62,493 nucleotides of DNA from Atopostipes suicloacalis DSM 15692 (GCF_900129085.1 NZ_FQUF01000014.1:1-62493), one strand, 5' to 3'. Shown: positions 40,165 through 49,237, counted from the stretch's first letter. Program-made: numbers and translations. The notes: generated by a model from the sequence alone, not told the origin.

Positions 40165-41310
40165 TCATTTTCTTTCATTTAACCGATCTTGTGTTGAAGC
40201 ATTAGCGATTAAAGCAATCGATATCGAAACGACCATTAAACTAGATCCTCCGTAACTTAACAAAGGAAAAGTCACTCCGGTAATGGGAATTAAACCTGTC
40301 AGCCCCGCTAAATTGATTAAGGTTTGAGTGAGTAACATACTCCCTACCCCAATATAAATCAAGCTATTAAAGCTATCTTTCGAATGACTGCCTAAATAGA
40401 AAGCTCGACCAATAATCATACCTAAAGCTACTAAAATAGCGGTCACCCCCGCTAAACCTAGTTCCTCTCCAATAATTGCCATAATAAAGTCGGTATAAGG
40501 AAAAGGTAGGTAGCCGGTTTTTTGAACGCTATTTCCGATACCTACTCCAAACATCCCCCCACGACTTAACGCATAATACGAATTGACGAGTTGATTCCCG
40601 TACGATTCATAATAACCAAAAGGATCCCATAAACCTAAAAAGCGGTCATACCGATAACCTAAAATAGGAATACTATCTCCAAACTTATAAATAATGAATG
40701 TCAGGCCACCAACAAGCGTTACACCAAATAAAATAAATGATAAGCCATATTTTAAAGAAGCGCCACTAGCTGATAACATAAAAACAGTCATCAAACCGAT
40801 AATAATGGCCGTTCCTGTATCTGGCTGCAATAAAATTAAAAAGAAGATGGCCCCCACTAAAATACTAGGCTTTATTATTGTTTGTAAGAATGCAGACTCT
40901 AATTCTTTTTGATTTCTAGAAAAAATATACGCTAAATACCAAATTACAAAAATTTTTGCGAATTCAGCCGGTTGGAGATTAAAAACAGGCAGCGGAATCC
41001 ACCGTCTTGCACCTAAACGTGCTGGTAGAAAAAGAACAACCGTCAAAAGTGAAAAAATACCTACTGTTCCAAACAGAATCGCTTTTTTCTTTTTCAAAAC
41101 TCGAAAAGGAAAAATATAAACAAAAAAGGCAATGACCAGACTTATACAAACGATAATTGATTGGCGAATAAGATAATAATTAGAGTTCCCGAATTCTTCC
41201 ATTGCACTGTAATTACTCGCCGAATACACAGCAATCACACTAAATAAAATCAATACGATAAAAGGAAATACAATCCATTTATCTAACAACTTTAAACGTT
41301 CTTTTAACAT
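40165..41310 (-). CDS. ftsW: Septal peptidoglycan polymerase FtsW
   Basis: 381 residues from the ATG at 41310, which has AAGGGG six bases upstream; an ATG two codons earlier touches that sequence. SEDS-family glycosyltransferase with ten membrane segments. SRGGMFGVGIGNSVQKTG, YLPFPYTDFIMAIIGEELGL and PITGVTFPLLSYGGSSL match FtsW rather than RodA. FtsW polymerises lipid II at the septum with its partner penicillin-binding protein, which is not encoded here. It follows rodA by about 40 bases. Confidence 0.92.
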   Translation of the reverse strand: MLKERLKLLDKWIVFPFIVLILFSVIAVYSASNYSAMEEFGNSNYYLIRQSIIVCISLVIAFFVYIFPFRVLKKKKAILFGTVGIFSLLTVVLFLPARLGARRWIPLPVFNLQPAEFAKIFVIWYLAYIFSRNQKELESAFLQTIIKPSILVGAIFFLILLQPDTGTAIIIGLMTVFMLSASGASLKYGLSFILFGVTLVGGLTFIIYKFGDSIPILGYRYDRFLGLWDPFGYYESYGNQLVNSYYALSRGGMFGVGIGNSVQKTGYLPFPYTDFIMAIIGEELGLAGVTAILVALGMIIGRAFYLGSHSKDSFNSLIYIGVGSMLLTQTLINLAGLTGLIPITGVTFPLLSYGGSSLMVVSISIALIANASTQDRLNERK

Positions 41311-41348
41311 ATCCATCCCCTTCCTAGAAACAATATCCCTTTAAAAAA

Positions 41349-42551
41349 TTACTTAACTCCTGAATGAAACTCTTCACCCTCACCTGAAAAGATGTAAGAA
41401 CGATGATGGAAACGCATTGACATAAGTAATCCTACTCCCATCATGTTTCCCAGCAAGGCAGAACCCCCTTGAGAAACAAAAGGTAATGGGATTCCAGTTA
41501 CTGGGAGCAAACCAATATTCATGCCTACATTTTCTAAGACATGAAACACAATCATCATAATAACACCCGTAGCAATATAGGCATAAAATTCATTTTTCGT
41601 ATCATAAACAATTTTAATCATATTATAGACTAAGACAAAATAAATAAAGATTAAAAAAGAACCGCCTATAAATCCAAAGTTTTCAGTAATCGTAGTAAAG
41701 ATCATATCGGATTCTCGCACTGGCACATACACTTCAGAAACTCCTAAACCTTTTCCAAAAACCCCTCCTGAGCCAATCGCTTTAAACGCTTGAGTTACTT
41801 GGTAAGAAGAAGCCGTTGTATCTTGGTAAGGGTCTAGCCACGTATGAATTCTTAAAATTTGATACTGACCTACTCCTAAAGTTTCAATTAAAAAATCAGG
41901 ATTATAGACGGCCAATACTAAAATCCCAATCCCTAGAGATGAAACAATAATAACAATTGGCAAGAGTATTTTCCACTGAAAACCAGATAATAATATTATT
42001 CCCGCTAAAATGGCTGCATATACCAGCGTTGTCCCTAAGTCATTTTGAGCCATTAGTAAGACAAACGGTAAGACTGAATAGAGTAGCAACTTCCCAAGAA
42101 GCAGAAAGTCGGATTGCACGGTTCGAGCTATATTTTTTGAATTGTGCAGGGTTACCCCCTTCGCTAACATGAGAATATATGGAATCTTTACAAATTCTGA
42201 GGGCTGAAGAGTAAAATGGATCACTGGAATTTTAATCCAACTTTTTGCTCCAGTCGAAACTGCTAAGCTTCTATCATATAAAAAGAGTGTAGCTACTAAA
42301 GCGATGATCCCCGCCCAATATAAGTAGTCTGTAATTTTCCATAATTGTTCGGAGTCAAATAACATAATGACTGCTGCAGTACTTATCCCAATTATATACC
42401 AAATAAATTGTAGAATTGTCATGCGCATAGATCCATCCTGCATCAAAACGGTCGTGGAATATAAAGAAACCAGACCAATAATTGCAAGCAATAGAATACA
42501 AAGGATAATACCATAATCAATTCGCGAGCCATTTTTATTGTTACTCTCCAT
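41349..42551 (-). CDS. rodA: Rod-shape peptidoglycan polymerase RodA
   Basis: 400 residues, ten membrane segments, SEDS family. AIGSGGVFGKGLGVSEVYVP, RESDMIFTTITENFGFIGG and GIPLPFVSQGGSALLGNMMG are RodA-type. It makes sidewall peptidoglycan with a class B PBP. Its presence suggests a rod or ovoid cell. TAGGAGGGAAAATGA precedes the ATG. It forms a likely operon with ftsW, outside the usual mre or dcw context. Confidence 0.92.
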   Translation of the reverse strand: MESNNKNGSRIDYGIILCILLLAIIGLVSLYSTTVLMQDGSMRMTILQFIWYIIGISTAAVIMLFDSEQLWKITDYLYWAGIIALVATLFLYDRSLAVSTGAKSWIKIPVIHFTLQPSEFVKIPYILMLAKGVTLHNSKNIARTVQSDFLLLGKLLLYSVLPFVLLMAQNDLGTTLVYAAILAGIILLSGFQWKILLPIVIIVSSLGIGILVLAVYNPDFLIETLGVGQYQILRIHTWLDPYQDTTASSYQVTQAFKAIGSGGVFGKGLGVSEVYVPVRESDMIFTTITENFGFIGGSFLIFIYFVLVYNMIKIVYDTKNEFYAYIATGVIMMIVFHVLENVGMNIGLLPVTGIPLPFVSQGGSALLGNMMGVGLLMSMRFHHRSYIFSGEGEEFHSGVK

Positions 42552-42840
42552 TCATTTTCCCTCCTAGTAGTAACCTGATTATTTTCAATCCTGATTATTT
42601 TGTGACATGTGATATTATAGCATAAAGTTGCGGGTTATCATGTTTTATTTAAGAATTTATTTCATTAAATTTCCAAAGTTTTCATGCAGATTCTCCAGAA
42701 TAAAATGAATTTACTTGGTAGGAGGACTCCTAGCGTGACATTATTTTAAATAATATGATGTGAGAACACTCTTGTGGTACAACTTTTCAATTTTCGTGTT
42801 CTAAGAATGGATTTTTTTAATCCACTACCCTAAAAATTAG
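42552..42840. other. Intergenic region between rplL and rodA
   Basis: No gene is visible in about 290 bases. It holds a candidate rodA promoter and two small dyads: TAGGAG-GA-CTCCTA near 42719-42732 and ATTATTT-T-AAATAAT near 42740-42754. Nothing else stands out. Confidence 0.5.
42614..42622 (-). promoter_or_regulatory. Extended -10 promoter of rodA-ftsW
   Basis: Minus strand TGCTATAAT (42622-42614) is an extended -10 with a full TATAAT. No good -35 lies at 17 bases (CATGAT). It is about 60 bases upstream of the rodA ATG. Confidence 0.55.
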
Positions 42841-42875
42841 AAAAGCCTCAAACGATATGAATCGTTCGAGGCTTT
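42841..42875 (-). terminator. Intrinsic terminator of rplJ-rplL
   Basis: AAAGCCTC-AACGAT pairs with ATCGTT-CGAGGCTTT around ATGA. TTTTCTAATTTTT follows on the minus strand. It lies 27 bases after the rplL stop and separates the ribosomal genes from rodA. Confidence 0.85.
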
Positions 42876-42901
42876 GTCTTGAGCATGATTGATCGTTAAA
42901 C

Positions 42902-43270
42902 TTATTTAAGTTCAACTGATCCTCCAGCTTCTTCAATTTTTCCTTTAATTTCTTCAGCTTCGTCTTTGTCGACGCCTTCTTTAATTACGCTTGGAGCTTC
43001 GTCTACTAAACCTTTAGCATCTTTCAAGCCTAATCCTGTAATTTCACGAACTGCTTTAATTACTTGGATTTTAGCTGAACCTGCGTCAGTTAATTCAACG
43101 TTAAATTCTGTTTGTTCTTCTTCTGCTGCACCTGCGCCTGCACCTGCTACTGCTACTGGTGCTGCTGCTTCTACTCCAAATTCTTCTTCAATTGCTTCTA
43201 CTAATTCGTTGATTTCAAGAACTGTAGATTCTTTTAAATCAGCGATAATTTGTTGTACATCTAAAGCCAT
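42902..43270 (-). CDS. rplL: 50S ribosomal protein L7/L12
   Basis: 122 residues. N-terminal dimerisation helix ([20 protein letters not shown]), a flexible Ala/Gly hinge ([18 protein letters not shown]) and the factor-binding C-terminal domain ([20 protein letters not shown]). It forms the stalk that recruits translation GTPases. It lies 92 bases after rplJ, before a clear terminator. Confidence 0.98.
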   Translation of the reverse strand: MALDVQQIIADLKESTVLEINELVEAIEEEFGVEAAAPVAVAGAGAGAAEEEQTEFNVELTDAGSAKIQVIKAVREITGLGLKDAKGLVDEAPSVIKEGVDKDEAEEIKGKIEEAGGSVELK

Positions 43271-43362
43271 TTTAAAATTCCTCCATTTTTTAATTTAAAT
43301 TTCTAGTTGTCTATTTTCTTGTTTATATGTTGATATTTGAAAGTGAAAACTCAACCCATAAA

Positions 43363-43872
43363 TTAAGCTGCGTCTTCTTCTTCTTTTTTCTCTGCAACTG
43401 CTTTGAATGCCAATGCTGTATTTCGAATTGGTGCTTGAAGTACAGATAATAGCATTGATAGTAATCCTTCGCGGTCTGGAAGTTTTGCAACTGCTTCAAT
43501 TGTTTCAACAGGAACGACTTCGCCTTCCATGTATCCACCTTTTACTACAAGTGCTTCTGCTTCCTGTGCAAATTCAACCATGATTTTAGCTGGTGCAACA
43601 ACTTCTTCTTCACTAAATGCGATAGCTGTTGGTCCAACAAATACTTCATCTAAGCCTTCAATTTCAGCTAATTCTGCTGCTTTACGTAGCATTGTGTTTT
43701 TAACAACACGCATTTCTACGCCTGCATCACGTAATTGTTTACGTAAATCAGTTACTTCTGCTACTGTTAAACCACGATAGTTAACAACAACGAATGCTGC
43801 TGAATTTTGAAATTTTTCTACTAATTCTTCTACAATTTGTTGCTTTTCTTGTAAAACTTGTTCACGACTCAC
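43363..43872 (-). CDS. rplJ: 50S ribosomal protein L10 (GTG start)
   Basis: 169 residues from the GTG at 43872-43870, which has GGAGGTG seven bases upstream. Longer in-frame starts would read through the leader terminator. It begins (M)[19 protein letters not shown], then [20 protein letters not shown] and [14 protein letters not shown]. The C-terminal helix binds L7/L12 dimers. The end is acidic ([11 protein letters not shown]). It is controlled by a leader of the L10 type. Confidence 0.95.
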   Translation of the reverse strand: MSREQVLQEKQQIVEELVEKFQNSAAFVVVNYRGLTVAEVTDLRKQLRDAGVEMRVVKNTMLRKAAELAEIEGLDEVFVGPTAIAFSEEEVVAPAKIMVEFAQEAEALVVKGGYMEGEVVPVETIEAVAKLPDREGLLSMLLSVLQAPIRNTALAFKAVAEKKEEEDAA

Positions 43873-44070
43873 TAACGTCACCTCCATAAGCTTGTCAATT
43901 TTGTAATAAAAAACTCCCTTAGTCACCGATGACATAAGGGAGTGTTAAATGCATGATAATATCGTTTAAATCATTAAACTTATCAAAATTACATCTTCCT
44001 CGGCATGATATTAAGGCTTACGCCACACACTGTCTTCGGTAATGTTAGGTATTCAATTCATATAAGAACT
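43873..44070 (-). promoter_or_regulatory. L10-type leader of rplJ-rplL
   Basis: The leader contains CCGAAGACAGTGTGTGGCG and, later, TGCCGAGGAAGATGTAATTTTG, which resemble the conserved core of Gram-positive L10 leaders bound by the L10-L12 complex. It ends in an intrinsic terminator (43943-43913) just before the rplJ ribosome binding site. Autoregulation by attenuation is the established role of this family. Confidence 0.75.
43907..43943 (-). terminator. Attenuator terminator in the rplJ leader
   Basis: ACTCCCTTA pairs with TAAGGGAGT, extended by GTCA/TGAC around TCGG, and a six-T tract follows on the minus strand. It lies 40 bases before the rplJ start. Confidence 0.85.
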
Positions 44071-44075
44071 TGTAT

Positions 44076-44104
44076 ATCATAACAAGAACTTTTTTATTAT
44101 GCAA
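44076..44104 (-). promoter_or_regulatory. Sigma-A promoter of rplJ-rplL
   Basis: Minus strand TTGCAT (44104-44099), 17 bases, TATGAT (44081-44076), directly after the rplA stop. Confidence 0.8.
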
Positions 44105-44109
44105 GCTTT

Positions 44110-44826
44110 TTATGCTTCTTCTTGTGCAAGGATTGTACGAGCGTCAATTTTGACACCAGGACCAAATGTACTTGCTACAGTTAAAGCTTTAACATAGCTT
44201 CCACCTGGAACGCTTGCTGGGCGTGCTTCGATAATTTCTTCATGGATTGCTTTTAAGTTTTCTAATAACTCGTCTTCACTAAATGAAACTTTACCAATTA
44301 AAACGTGTAAGTTTGATTGGCGATCCACACGGTAAGCAACTTGACCAGCTTTAATATCAGTAACAGCTTTTGCTACATCAGGTGTAACTGTACCTGTTTT
44401 AGGGTTAGGCATTAAACCTTGTGGGCCTAATACTCGTCCTAATTTACCAACTTCAGCCATCATATCTGGGGATGCAACAACGACGTCAAAGTCCATCCAG
44501 CCACCTTCGATACGCTCTACTAGATCGGAATCTCCAACGTAGTCTGCGCCAGCTTCTTTTGCAGCTTCAGCGGCTTCTCCTTTTGCAAATACAACAACAG
44601 TTTCGGTGTTTCCTGTACCATTAGGTAGAACTAAAGCACCACGTAATTGTTGGTCTGCATGTTTTGGATCTACACCTAAACGGTATGAGATTTCAATACT
44701 TGCATCAAAATTTGCATAATCAATTTCTTTTACTAGATTAATTGCTTCTCGAGCGTTGTATTCCATTTCGCGGTCTACTTGCTCTAAAGCAGCTAAATAT
44801 TTTCTACTTCTCTTTTTGTTTGCCAC
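44110..44826 (-). CDS. rplA: 50S ribosomal protein L1 (GTG start)
   Basis: 238 residues from the GTG at 44826-44824, with AAGGAGG eight bases upstream. An earlier in-frame ATG would add residues with no family similarity. It begins (M)[38 protein letters not shown] and [17 protein letters not shown] are L1 signatures. L1 binds the mobile stalk of 23S rRNA and in many bacteria represses its own operon. Confidence 0.95.
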   Translation of the reverse strand: MANKKRSRKYLAALEQVDREMEYNAREAINLVKEIDYANFDASIEISYRLGVDPKHADQQLRGALVLPNGTGNTETVVVFAKGEAAEAAKEAGADYVGDSDLVERIEGGWMDFDVVVASPDMMAEVGKLGRVLGPQGLMPNPKTGTVTPDVAKAVTDIKAGQVAYRVDRQSNLHVLIGKVSFSEDELLENLKAIHEEIIEARPASVPGGSYVKALTVASTFGPGVKIDARTILAQEEA

Positions 44827-44943
44827 GATTAAATCCTCCTTATGTGGTATTAACGGATTGACCTCCCACTTAATCACATAAAATAAGATATTTTATGTAA
44901 TGAGCACGAGACATCTCATCAGTATTCGAATATGTTTTCGAAA

Positions 44944-45369
44944 TTACCCTTCTACTGTGATTCCCATGCTTCGAGCAGTACCTTCAACTACACGCATAGC
45001 AGCTTCTACGTCTGCTGCGTTTAAATCTTCTAATTTAGTTTCTGCGATTTCTCTCACTTGATCAGATGTAACAGTACCCACTTTTTTCGTGTTTGGTTCA
45101 CCTGAACCTAAATTAATACCGGCTGCATCTTTTAATAAGACAGAAGCTGGTGGAGTTTTTGTTACAAATGTAAATGAGCGGTCCTCATAAACAGTAATAA
45201 CAACAGGGATAATTGTTCCTTGTTGGTCTTGCGTACGAGCATTAAACTCTTTAGTAAAACCTGAAATGTTAATTCCGGCTTGTCCTAAAGCTGGACCAAC
45301 TGGTGGAGCTGGTGATGCTGCTCCCGCAGGAATCTGTAATTTTACAACGTCAATAACTTTTTTTGCCAC
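44944..45369 (-). CDS. rplK: 50S ribosomal protein L11 (GTG start)
   Basis: 141 residues from the GTG at 45369-45367, after AAGGAGG. The longer frame reads into the leader. It begins (M)[20 protein letters not shown]; the Pro-rich [16 protein letters not shown] segment is the thiostrepton-linked part of the N-terminal domain. The C-terminal domain binds the GTPase-associated centre of 23S rRNA. First gene of rplK-rplA. Confidence 0.95.
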   Translation of the reverse strand: MAKKVIDVVKLQIPAGAASPAPPVGPALGQAGINISGFTKEFNARTQDQQGTIIPVVITVYEDRSFTFVTKTPPASVLLKDAAGINLGSGEPNTKKVGTVTSDQVREIAETKLEDLNAADVEAAMRVVEGTARSMGITVEG

Positions 45370-45397
45370 GAGACATACCTCCTTGTTTTGTCCGTGT

Positions 45398-45432
45398 GTG
45401 GTTAAAATGGGGTTAAGTATTTTCCCCTCCCA
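45398..45432 (-). promoter_or_regulatory. Possible L1-binding site in the rplK leader
   Basis: In the leader RNA GTGG-GAGGGG… pairs as GGGG/CCCC (45427-45424 with 45412-45409) and GTGG/CCAC (45432-45429 with 45401-45398), with an unpaired A-rich internal loop. This asymmetric two-helix shape resembles known L1 sites in rplK leaders. A hairpin with CATCTG/CGGATG lies upstream. Confidence 0.45.
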
Positions 45433-45480
45433 CGCATAACTCCATCCGCTAGATACATTATCCAACAGATGTACCGAAGT

Positions 45481-45509
45481 ATATTATCATTTTTTATATC
45501 AAAATGCAA
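45481..45509 (-). promoter_or_regulatory. Sigma-A promoter of rplK-rplA
   Basis: Minus strand TTGCAT (45509-45504), 17 bases, TAATAT (45486-45481), giving a leader of about 105 bases. Confidence 0.8.
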
Positions 45510-45579
45510 GCCTGTTTTTTATTTTTATTCCTCTTAACATAAGGTTTTTCACCTTTTTTGGCTTTTAAATATTCTTCGA

Positions 45580-46158
45580 TTATAAACTAAAACCTTCTTC
45601 AATTTGTTTAACTTCTGAATAATCTAATTCAGTATCTGTTTCTCGTCCAAACATCTCGACAGAAACCGTAACTTTTCCTTTATCTTCGTCAAAGCTCTCA
45701 ACGACACCTTCCATACCAGCAAAAGCTCCATTGATAATTTCAACATGTTCACCAAGGCTTAATTGAATTTCTACTTTACGAGGATTCATGCCCATGCTAC
45801 GGAAAACACTGTCTACTTCTTCTGGTAATAATGGTGATGGTTTACTTCCAGCCCCATGAGAGCCTACAAATCCTGTAACACCAGGTGTATTTCGCACCAC
45901 ATACCAAGCTTCGTCTGACATTACCATCTGTACTAAAACATAGCCGGGAAAGGTTTTCTTCATAGTAGAAGACACTTCACCATTTTTTTCTTCATAAACT
46001 TCTTGCTCGGGAACGAGTACTTCAAAAATATTATCTTCCATTCCCATACTTTTCATTCGTGAAGAAAGATTTTGTTGGATCTTTTTCTCATAGCCAGAGT
46101 ACGTATGCAAAACATACCAAGCCTTCTCTTCACTCATTCGATCAAATGAACTGCTCAT
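45580..46158 (-). CDS. nusG: Transcription elongation/antitermination factor NusG
   Basis: 192 residues. The NGN domain carries EEKAWYVLHTYSGYEKKIQQ and the KOW domain near 135-190 has GEHVEIINGAFAGMEGVVES. It binds RNA polymerase and, through S10, the ribosome. The start at 46158 has AGGGGTGA; an ATG seven codons later is possible. It is preceded by a terminator-like hairpin, so expression may be reduced relative to secE. Confidence 0.96.
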   Translation of the reverse strand: MSSSFDRMSEEKAWYVLHTYSGYEKKIQQNLSSRMKSMGMEDNIFEVLVPEQEVYEEKNGEVSSTMKKTFPGYVLVQMVMSDEAWYVVRNTPGVTGFVGSHGAGSKPSPLLPEEVDSVFRSMGMNPRKVEIQLSLGEHVEIINGAFAGMEGVVESFDEDKGKVTVSVEMFGRETDTELDYSEVKQIEEGFSL

Positions 46159-46247
46159 TACTTCACCCCTATATATTTTTTGTTTTTATTTTTATCCTTC
46201 ACAACGATTTTTTAACTATTCAACAAATCACTGGAATTAAATGTAAT

Positions 46248-46283
46248 CAAAAAAACCTCCCATGACATTTATTGTCTAGAAGG
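46248..46283 (-). terminator. Terminator-like hairpin between secE and nusG
   Basis: CCTTCTA-GACA pairs with TGTC-A-TGGGAGG (11 bp, one bulge, loop ATAAA) and is followed by seven T on the minus strand. It lies about 60 bases after secE and 90 before nusG. Confidence 0.7.
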
Positions 46284-46341
46284 CTTCACATCTGTTAATG
46301 ATTATAGCATGATTTCAAAGCTCATGCTAGGTTTTTACGTA

Positions 46342-46518
46342 TTAAATTAATGCAAGTAACCATGTAATTGCAAACTCTGTTATATAGAAAAAGATTGCAA
46401 ATAAAATAACGACTGTAAAAACGGATGCTGTATTCTTGCGCATTTCTTTTGCAGTTGGCCATTTTGTTTCAACCATTTCATGTTTTACTTCACTAAAAAA
46501 GTTGCTAACTTTACTCAT
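46342..46518 (-). CDS. secE: Preprotein translocase subunit SecE
   Basis: 58 residues (MSKVSNFFSEVKHEMVETKW…, ending AITWLLALI). The amphipathic segment VKHEMVETKWPTAKE and a single membrane helix (about 31-57) are the short SecE form of Gram-positives. SecE clamps SecY. AAAGGAG lies 13 bases upstream, rather far. It lies between rpmG and nusG, the standard order. Confidence 0.93.
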   Translation of the reverse strand: MSKVSNFFSEVKHEMVETKWPTAKEMRKNTASVFTVVILFAIFFYITEFAITWLLALI

Positions 46519-46552
46519 TTTAGCTGCCCGACTCCTTTCGGTCCTTTAACAA

Positions 46553-46705
46553 TTATTTTGTTTCTTTATGCAAGGTGTGTTTACCACAGTATTTACAGAA
46601 CTTTTTAACTTCTAACCGTTCAGTTCGTGTTTTCGTTCCCATATCTAGCGAATAATTTCGAGATCCACAAACTGTACAAGCCAATGCGCTCTTATTTCGT
46701 TTCAT
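46553..46705 (-). CDS. rpmG: 50S ribosomal protein L33, zinc-binding type
   Basis: 50 residues: [18 protein letters not shown]… ending KHTLHKETK. Zinc ligands are CTVC and CKYC. It is the first gene of rpmG-secE-nusG, as in relatives. Other L33 copies may exist elsewhere; none is in the window. Confidence 0.94.
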   Translation of the reverse strand: MKRNKSALACTVCGSRNYSLDMGTKTRTERLEVKKFCKYCGKHTLHKETK

Positions 46706-46741
46706 TTATGGCCCTCATTTCTATTTGATTTTTTCTATAGT

Positions 46742-46771
46742 ACTTTACCATCAAATCAAGCATTCTGTCAA
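46742..46771 (-). promoter_or_regulatory. Probable sigma-A promoter of rpmG-secE
   Basis: Minus strand TTGACA (46771-46766), 18 bases, TAAAGT (46747-46742), about 40 bases before rpmG. The -35 is perfect and the -10 is fair. Confidence 0.6.
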
Positions 46772-46787
46772 ATTTGTTTCCATCTTT

Positions 46788-47468
46788 TTATACTTTTTCT
46801 GGCAATTGCCAATCGATCGGTTCTTGTCCTGAAGCGATTAATAGCTCATTTGCTTTTGAAAAGGGTTTTGACCCAAAAAATCCACGGTACGCTGATAGCG
46901 GACTAGGATGAGGGGACGTTAAAATATAATGCTTTGTTGTATCGATTAAGGCTTGTTTTTTTCTAGCGGAAGCGCCCCACAAAATGAATACAATCGGTTC
47001 TTTTCTTTCATTGAGCGAAGCAATCGCAAAATCAGTTAATTCTTCCCACCCTTTTCCTCGATGTGAATTGGCTTGACCTTCACGTACGGTCAGGACTGCA
47101 TTCAGTAGAAAGACGCCTTGCTCGGCCCATGATTTTAAATATCCGTGAGAAACAGGGGGAATACCTAAATCATCCTCCAACTCTTTATAGATATTTTTTA
47201 ACGAAGGGGGAATTTTCACTTGTGGTTGAACAGAAAAACTCAATCCATGTGCTTGCCCTTCGCCATGATAAGGATCTTGGCCTAAAATAACGACTTTTAC
47301 ATCTTCATAGTCTGTCCATTGAAAAGCGGTCCAAATATTATCTTTTTCTGGAAAAATCGTATAGTTTGAATATTCTTTTTTTAAAAACTTTCGTAAATTC
47401 TGATACGTGGGTGTTTGGGCAGCTTTCTTTATAATCGGTTCCCAATGGTTATGAATCGATATCGACAA
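46788..47468 (-). CDS. ung: Uracil-DNA glycosylase
   Basis: 226 residues from a TTG at 47468, giving (M)[16 protein letters not shown], which fits the usual N-terminus; a GTG three codons earlier is the alternative. Family 1 motifs are complete: catalytic Asp in [34 protein letters not shown], and [13 protein letters not shown] with the leucine loop. It removes uracil from DNA. It lies at the end of the ribosomal block, separated from rpmG by a promoter. Confidence 0.95.
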   Translation of the reverse strand: MSISIHNHWEPIIKKAAQTPTYQNLRKFLKKEYSNYTIFPEKDNIWTAFQWTDYEDVKVVILGQDPYHGEGQAHGLSFSVQPQVKIPPSLKNIYKELEDDLGIPPVSHGYLKSWAEQGVFLLNAVLTVREGQANSHRGKGWEELTDFAIASLNERKEPIVFILWGASARKKQALIDTTKHYILTSPHPSPLSAYRGFFGSKPFSKANELLIASGQEPIDWQLPEKV

Positions 47469-47604
47469 AATAATCACTCACTTTCAAGATTTGTTTCTAT
47501 CTTATCGCATTTTTTTCGCTTTCAAAAACAAAACGTTAGATTTGCTGTAATTGTTTCAATCATTTGGTAGAATAGGGAAGAGAAAAATAGGAAGGAAGAA
47601 TAAT

Positions 47605-48492
47605 TTGTCTATTAAATTAATTGTATCAGATATGGATGGTACGCTTTTAAATGAAAAGGTTGAAGTTACTGACCGAGTGACCGAGGCTATTTTACGCGCA
47701 CAAGATGCAGGGATTGAATTTGCGGTAGCTACGGGTCGTACAGTAGATTCCGGATATTCTTTAATCAAAGAAAGAGGAATTTCCTGTCCTTTCATTGAAT
47801 TAAATGGGGCTCGGTATTTTGATGAAAATGAAAAACTTCATTACACACGAGACATGGAAAAAAAGGATGTTCAAAAACTCATTCATATTTTAGAATATTA
47901 TGAAGTAAATAATGAATTCCTTACCCAAAAAGGATCTTATTCCAAGCGAACACTGAATGATTATTTAACGTCGTTTAAATCGGTTTTTAAAAATATCAAT
48001 AAAGATATGACGGATGAAGAGGCTCTTGAATATGCAACTAAGCGCATGGACGATTTCAACTTGAATACAGTGAGTGATTTTAGCTTTTTATATCAAGATC
48101 CAAATATTCAAGTGCTTAAAACCTTAGCTCATGCTCACGATAATCTTCCACTGCTCAATGAAATTCAAACAACGATTGAAAAAGAACTTCCTGATTTAAT
48201 TGTTACTTCCGCTAGCACTTTTAGTTTAGAAGTGAACCATGTGGAAGCTAACAAAGGACAAGCTGTCGCGGAATTAGCACAAGAAAGAGGGTATACCGCT
48301 GATGAAGTCATTACGATTGGCGATAATATCAATGATTTAACAATGCTCGAATGGGCTACTCACAGCTATGCTGTCGCAAATGCTCATACCTCTGCGAAAG
48401 ATGCTGCTGCTTATATTGCACCAAGCCATGCAGATTATGCAGTTGCTCAAATTATTGAACGGGTTCTTGCCGGGAAAAGCTTACGTTTTTAA
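47605..48492 (+). CDS. Cof-type HAD-IIB phosphatase (TTG start)
   Basis: 295 residues from the TTG at 47605, which has AGGAAGGAAG upstream; the family-typical SIKLIVSDMDGTLLN follows at once. HAD motif I is DMDGTLL, motif II is VATGRT, motif III includes Lys in EANKGQAV, and motif IV is GDNINDLTML. The cap is C2 type. Such enzymes hydrolyse sugar phosphates, nucleotides or cofactor phosphates; the substrate is unknown. Single gene, divergent from ung. Confidence 0.88.
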   Translation: MSIKLIVSDMDGTLLNEKVEVTDRVTEAILRAQDAGIEFAVATGRTVDSGYSLIKERGISCPFIELNGARYFDENEKLHYTRDMEKKDVQKLIHILEYYEVNNEFLTQKGSYSKRTLNDYLTSFKSVFKNINKDMTDEEALEYATKRMDDFNLNTVSDFSFLYQDPNIQVLKTLAHAHDNLPLLNEIQTTIEKELPDLIVTSASTFSLEVNHVEANKGQAVAELAQERGYTADEVITIGDNINDLTMLEWATHSYAVANAHTSAKDAAAYIAPSHADYAVAQIIERVLAGKSLRF

Positions 48493-48608
48493 AGAAATAG
48501 AAGCAATTTAAGTTTAACTTCTCGTCAAAATGACTCTAAATAGTGAAGCATTCACTCTTGCGTTTTAAACCCTATTCCATTCTTTTTCTGTAAATCTAAC
48601 GTTTCTAA

Positions 48609-48617
48609 TGGTATAAT
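48609..48617 (+). promoter_or_regulatory. Extended -10 promoter before the LURP-one-like gene
   Basis: TGGTATAAT at 48609-48617 gives an extended -10; no good -35 is seen. It is 27 bases before the ATG. Confidence 0.5.
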
Positions 48618-48643
48618 GGCTTTACCTATAGGAGGATCTTTAA

Positions 48644-49237
48644 ATGAGACAGTTATTTATAAAAGAAAATCAGCGAAATAATCAACGATTGACTGTTCGA
48701 GATACTCGTGGCCAGATTTTATACCTCATTGAAGGCCGATGGGGACGTAAGGATGATATAGTCTCTTTACAAACGATTCAAGGGACGGAGTGTTTGCAAG
48801 CAAAGCAAGTAAAACTTTCACCTCTCCCTATTTTTGAAATAACCGCACAAGACGAAAACGTGGGCGTTATTCGAAAACATCCTGGCTTATTTGGCATCCG
48901 TGATTCGTATTTCACTTTACATCCTCATCGTTGGGTCATTACTGGTGATTTTGAAGAGCTTTATTTTACAGCTTATAAGAATAATGACTTAATTATGGAA
49001 TGTGAGAAAATTCAAAAGAACAGTAGTGATTATTTTGAACTTGTTGTTGAACAGGACGAAGATATTCAATTGTGTTCCTTGATTACTGTATTATTGGATC
49101 ATTATGCCCGTAAGAAAAATGAAGAAGAACAAGCAGATTGTCCAACAGATGATGCTTATAACTTAGGGTTTTTGAATAATATACATTGCTCGATACTTTA
49201 CCCGCAAGAAAAACAACCGAGGATAAAAATGAAGTAA
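48644..49237 (+). CDS. LURP-one-related (YxjI-like) protein
   Basis: 197 residues, no signal peptide or membrane helix. The beta-rich pattern MRQLFIKENQ, LTVRDTRGQILYLIEGRW and HPHRWVITGDFEELYFTAY fits the LURP-one/tubby-like fold found in Lactobacillales as a small single-domain protein. Its function is not known. AGGAGG lies nine bases before the ATG. A strong terminator follows. Confidence 0.65.
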   Translation: MRQLFIKENQRNNQRLTVRDTRGQILYLIEGRWGRKDDIVSLQTIQGTECLQAKQVKLSPLPIFEITAQDENVGVIRKHPGLFGIRDSYFTLHPHRWVITGDFEELYFTAYKNNDLIMECEKIQKNSSDYFELVVEQDEDIQLCSLITVLLDHYARKKNEEEQADCPTDDAYNLGFLNNIHCSILYPQEKQPRIKMK

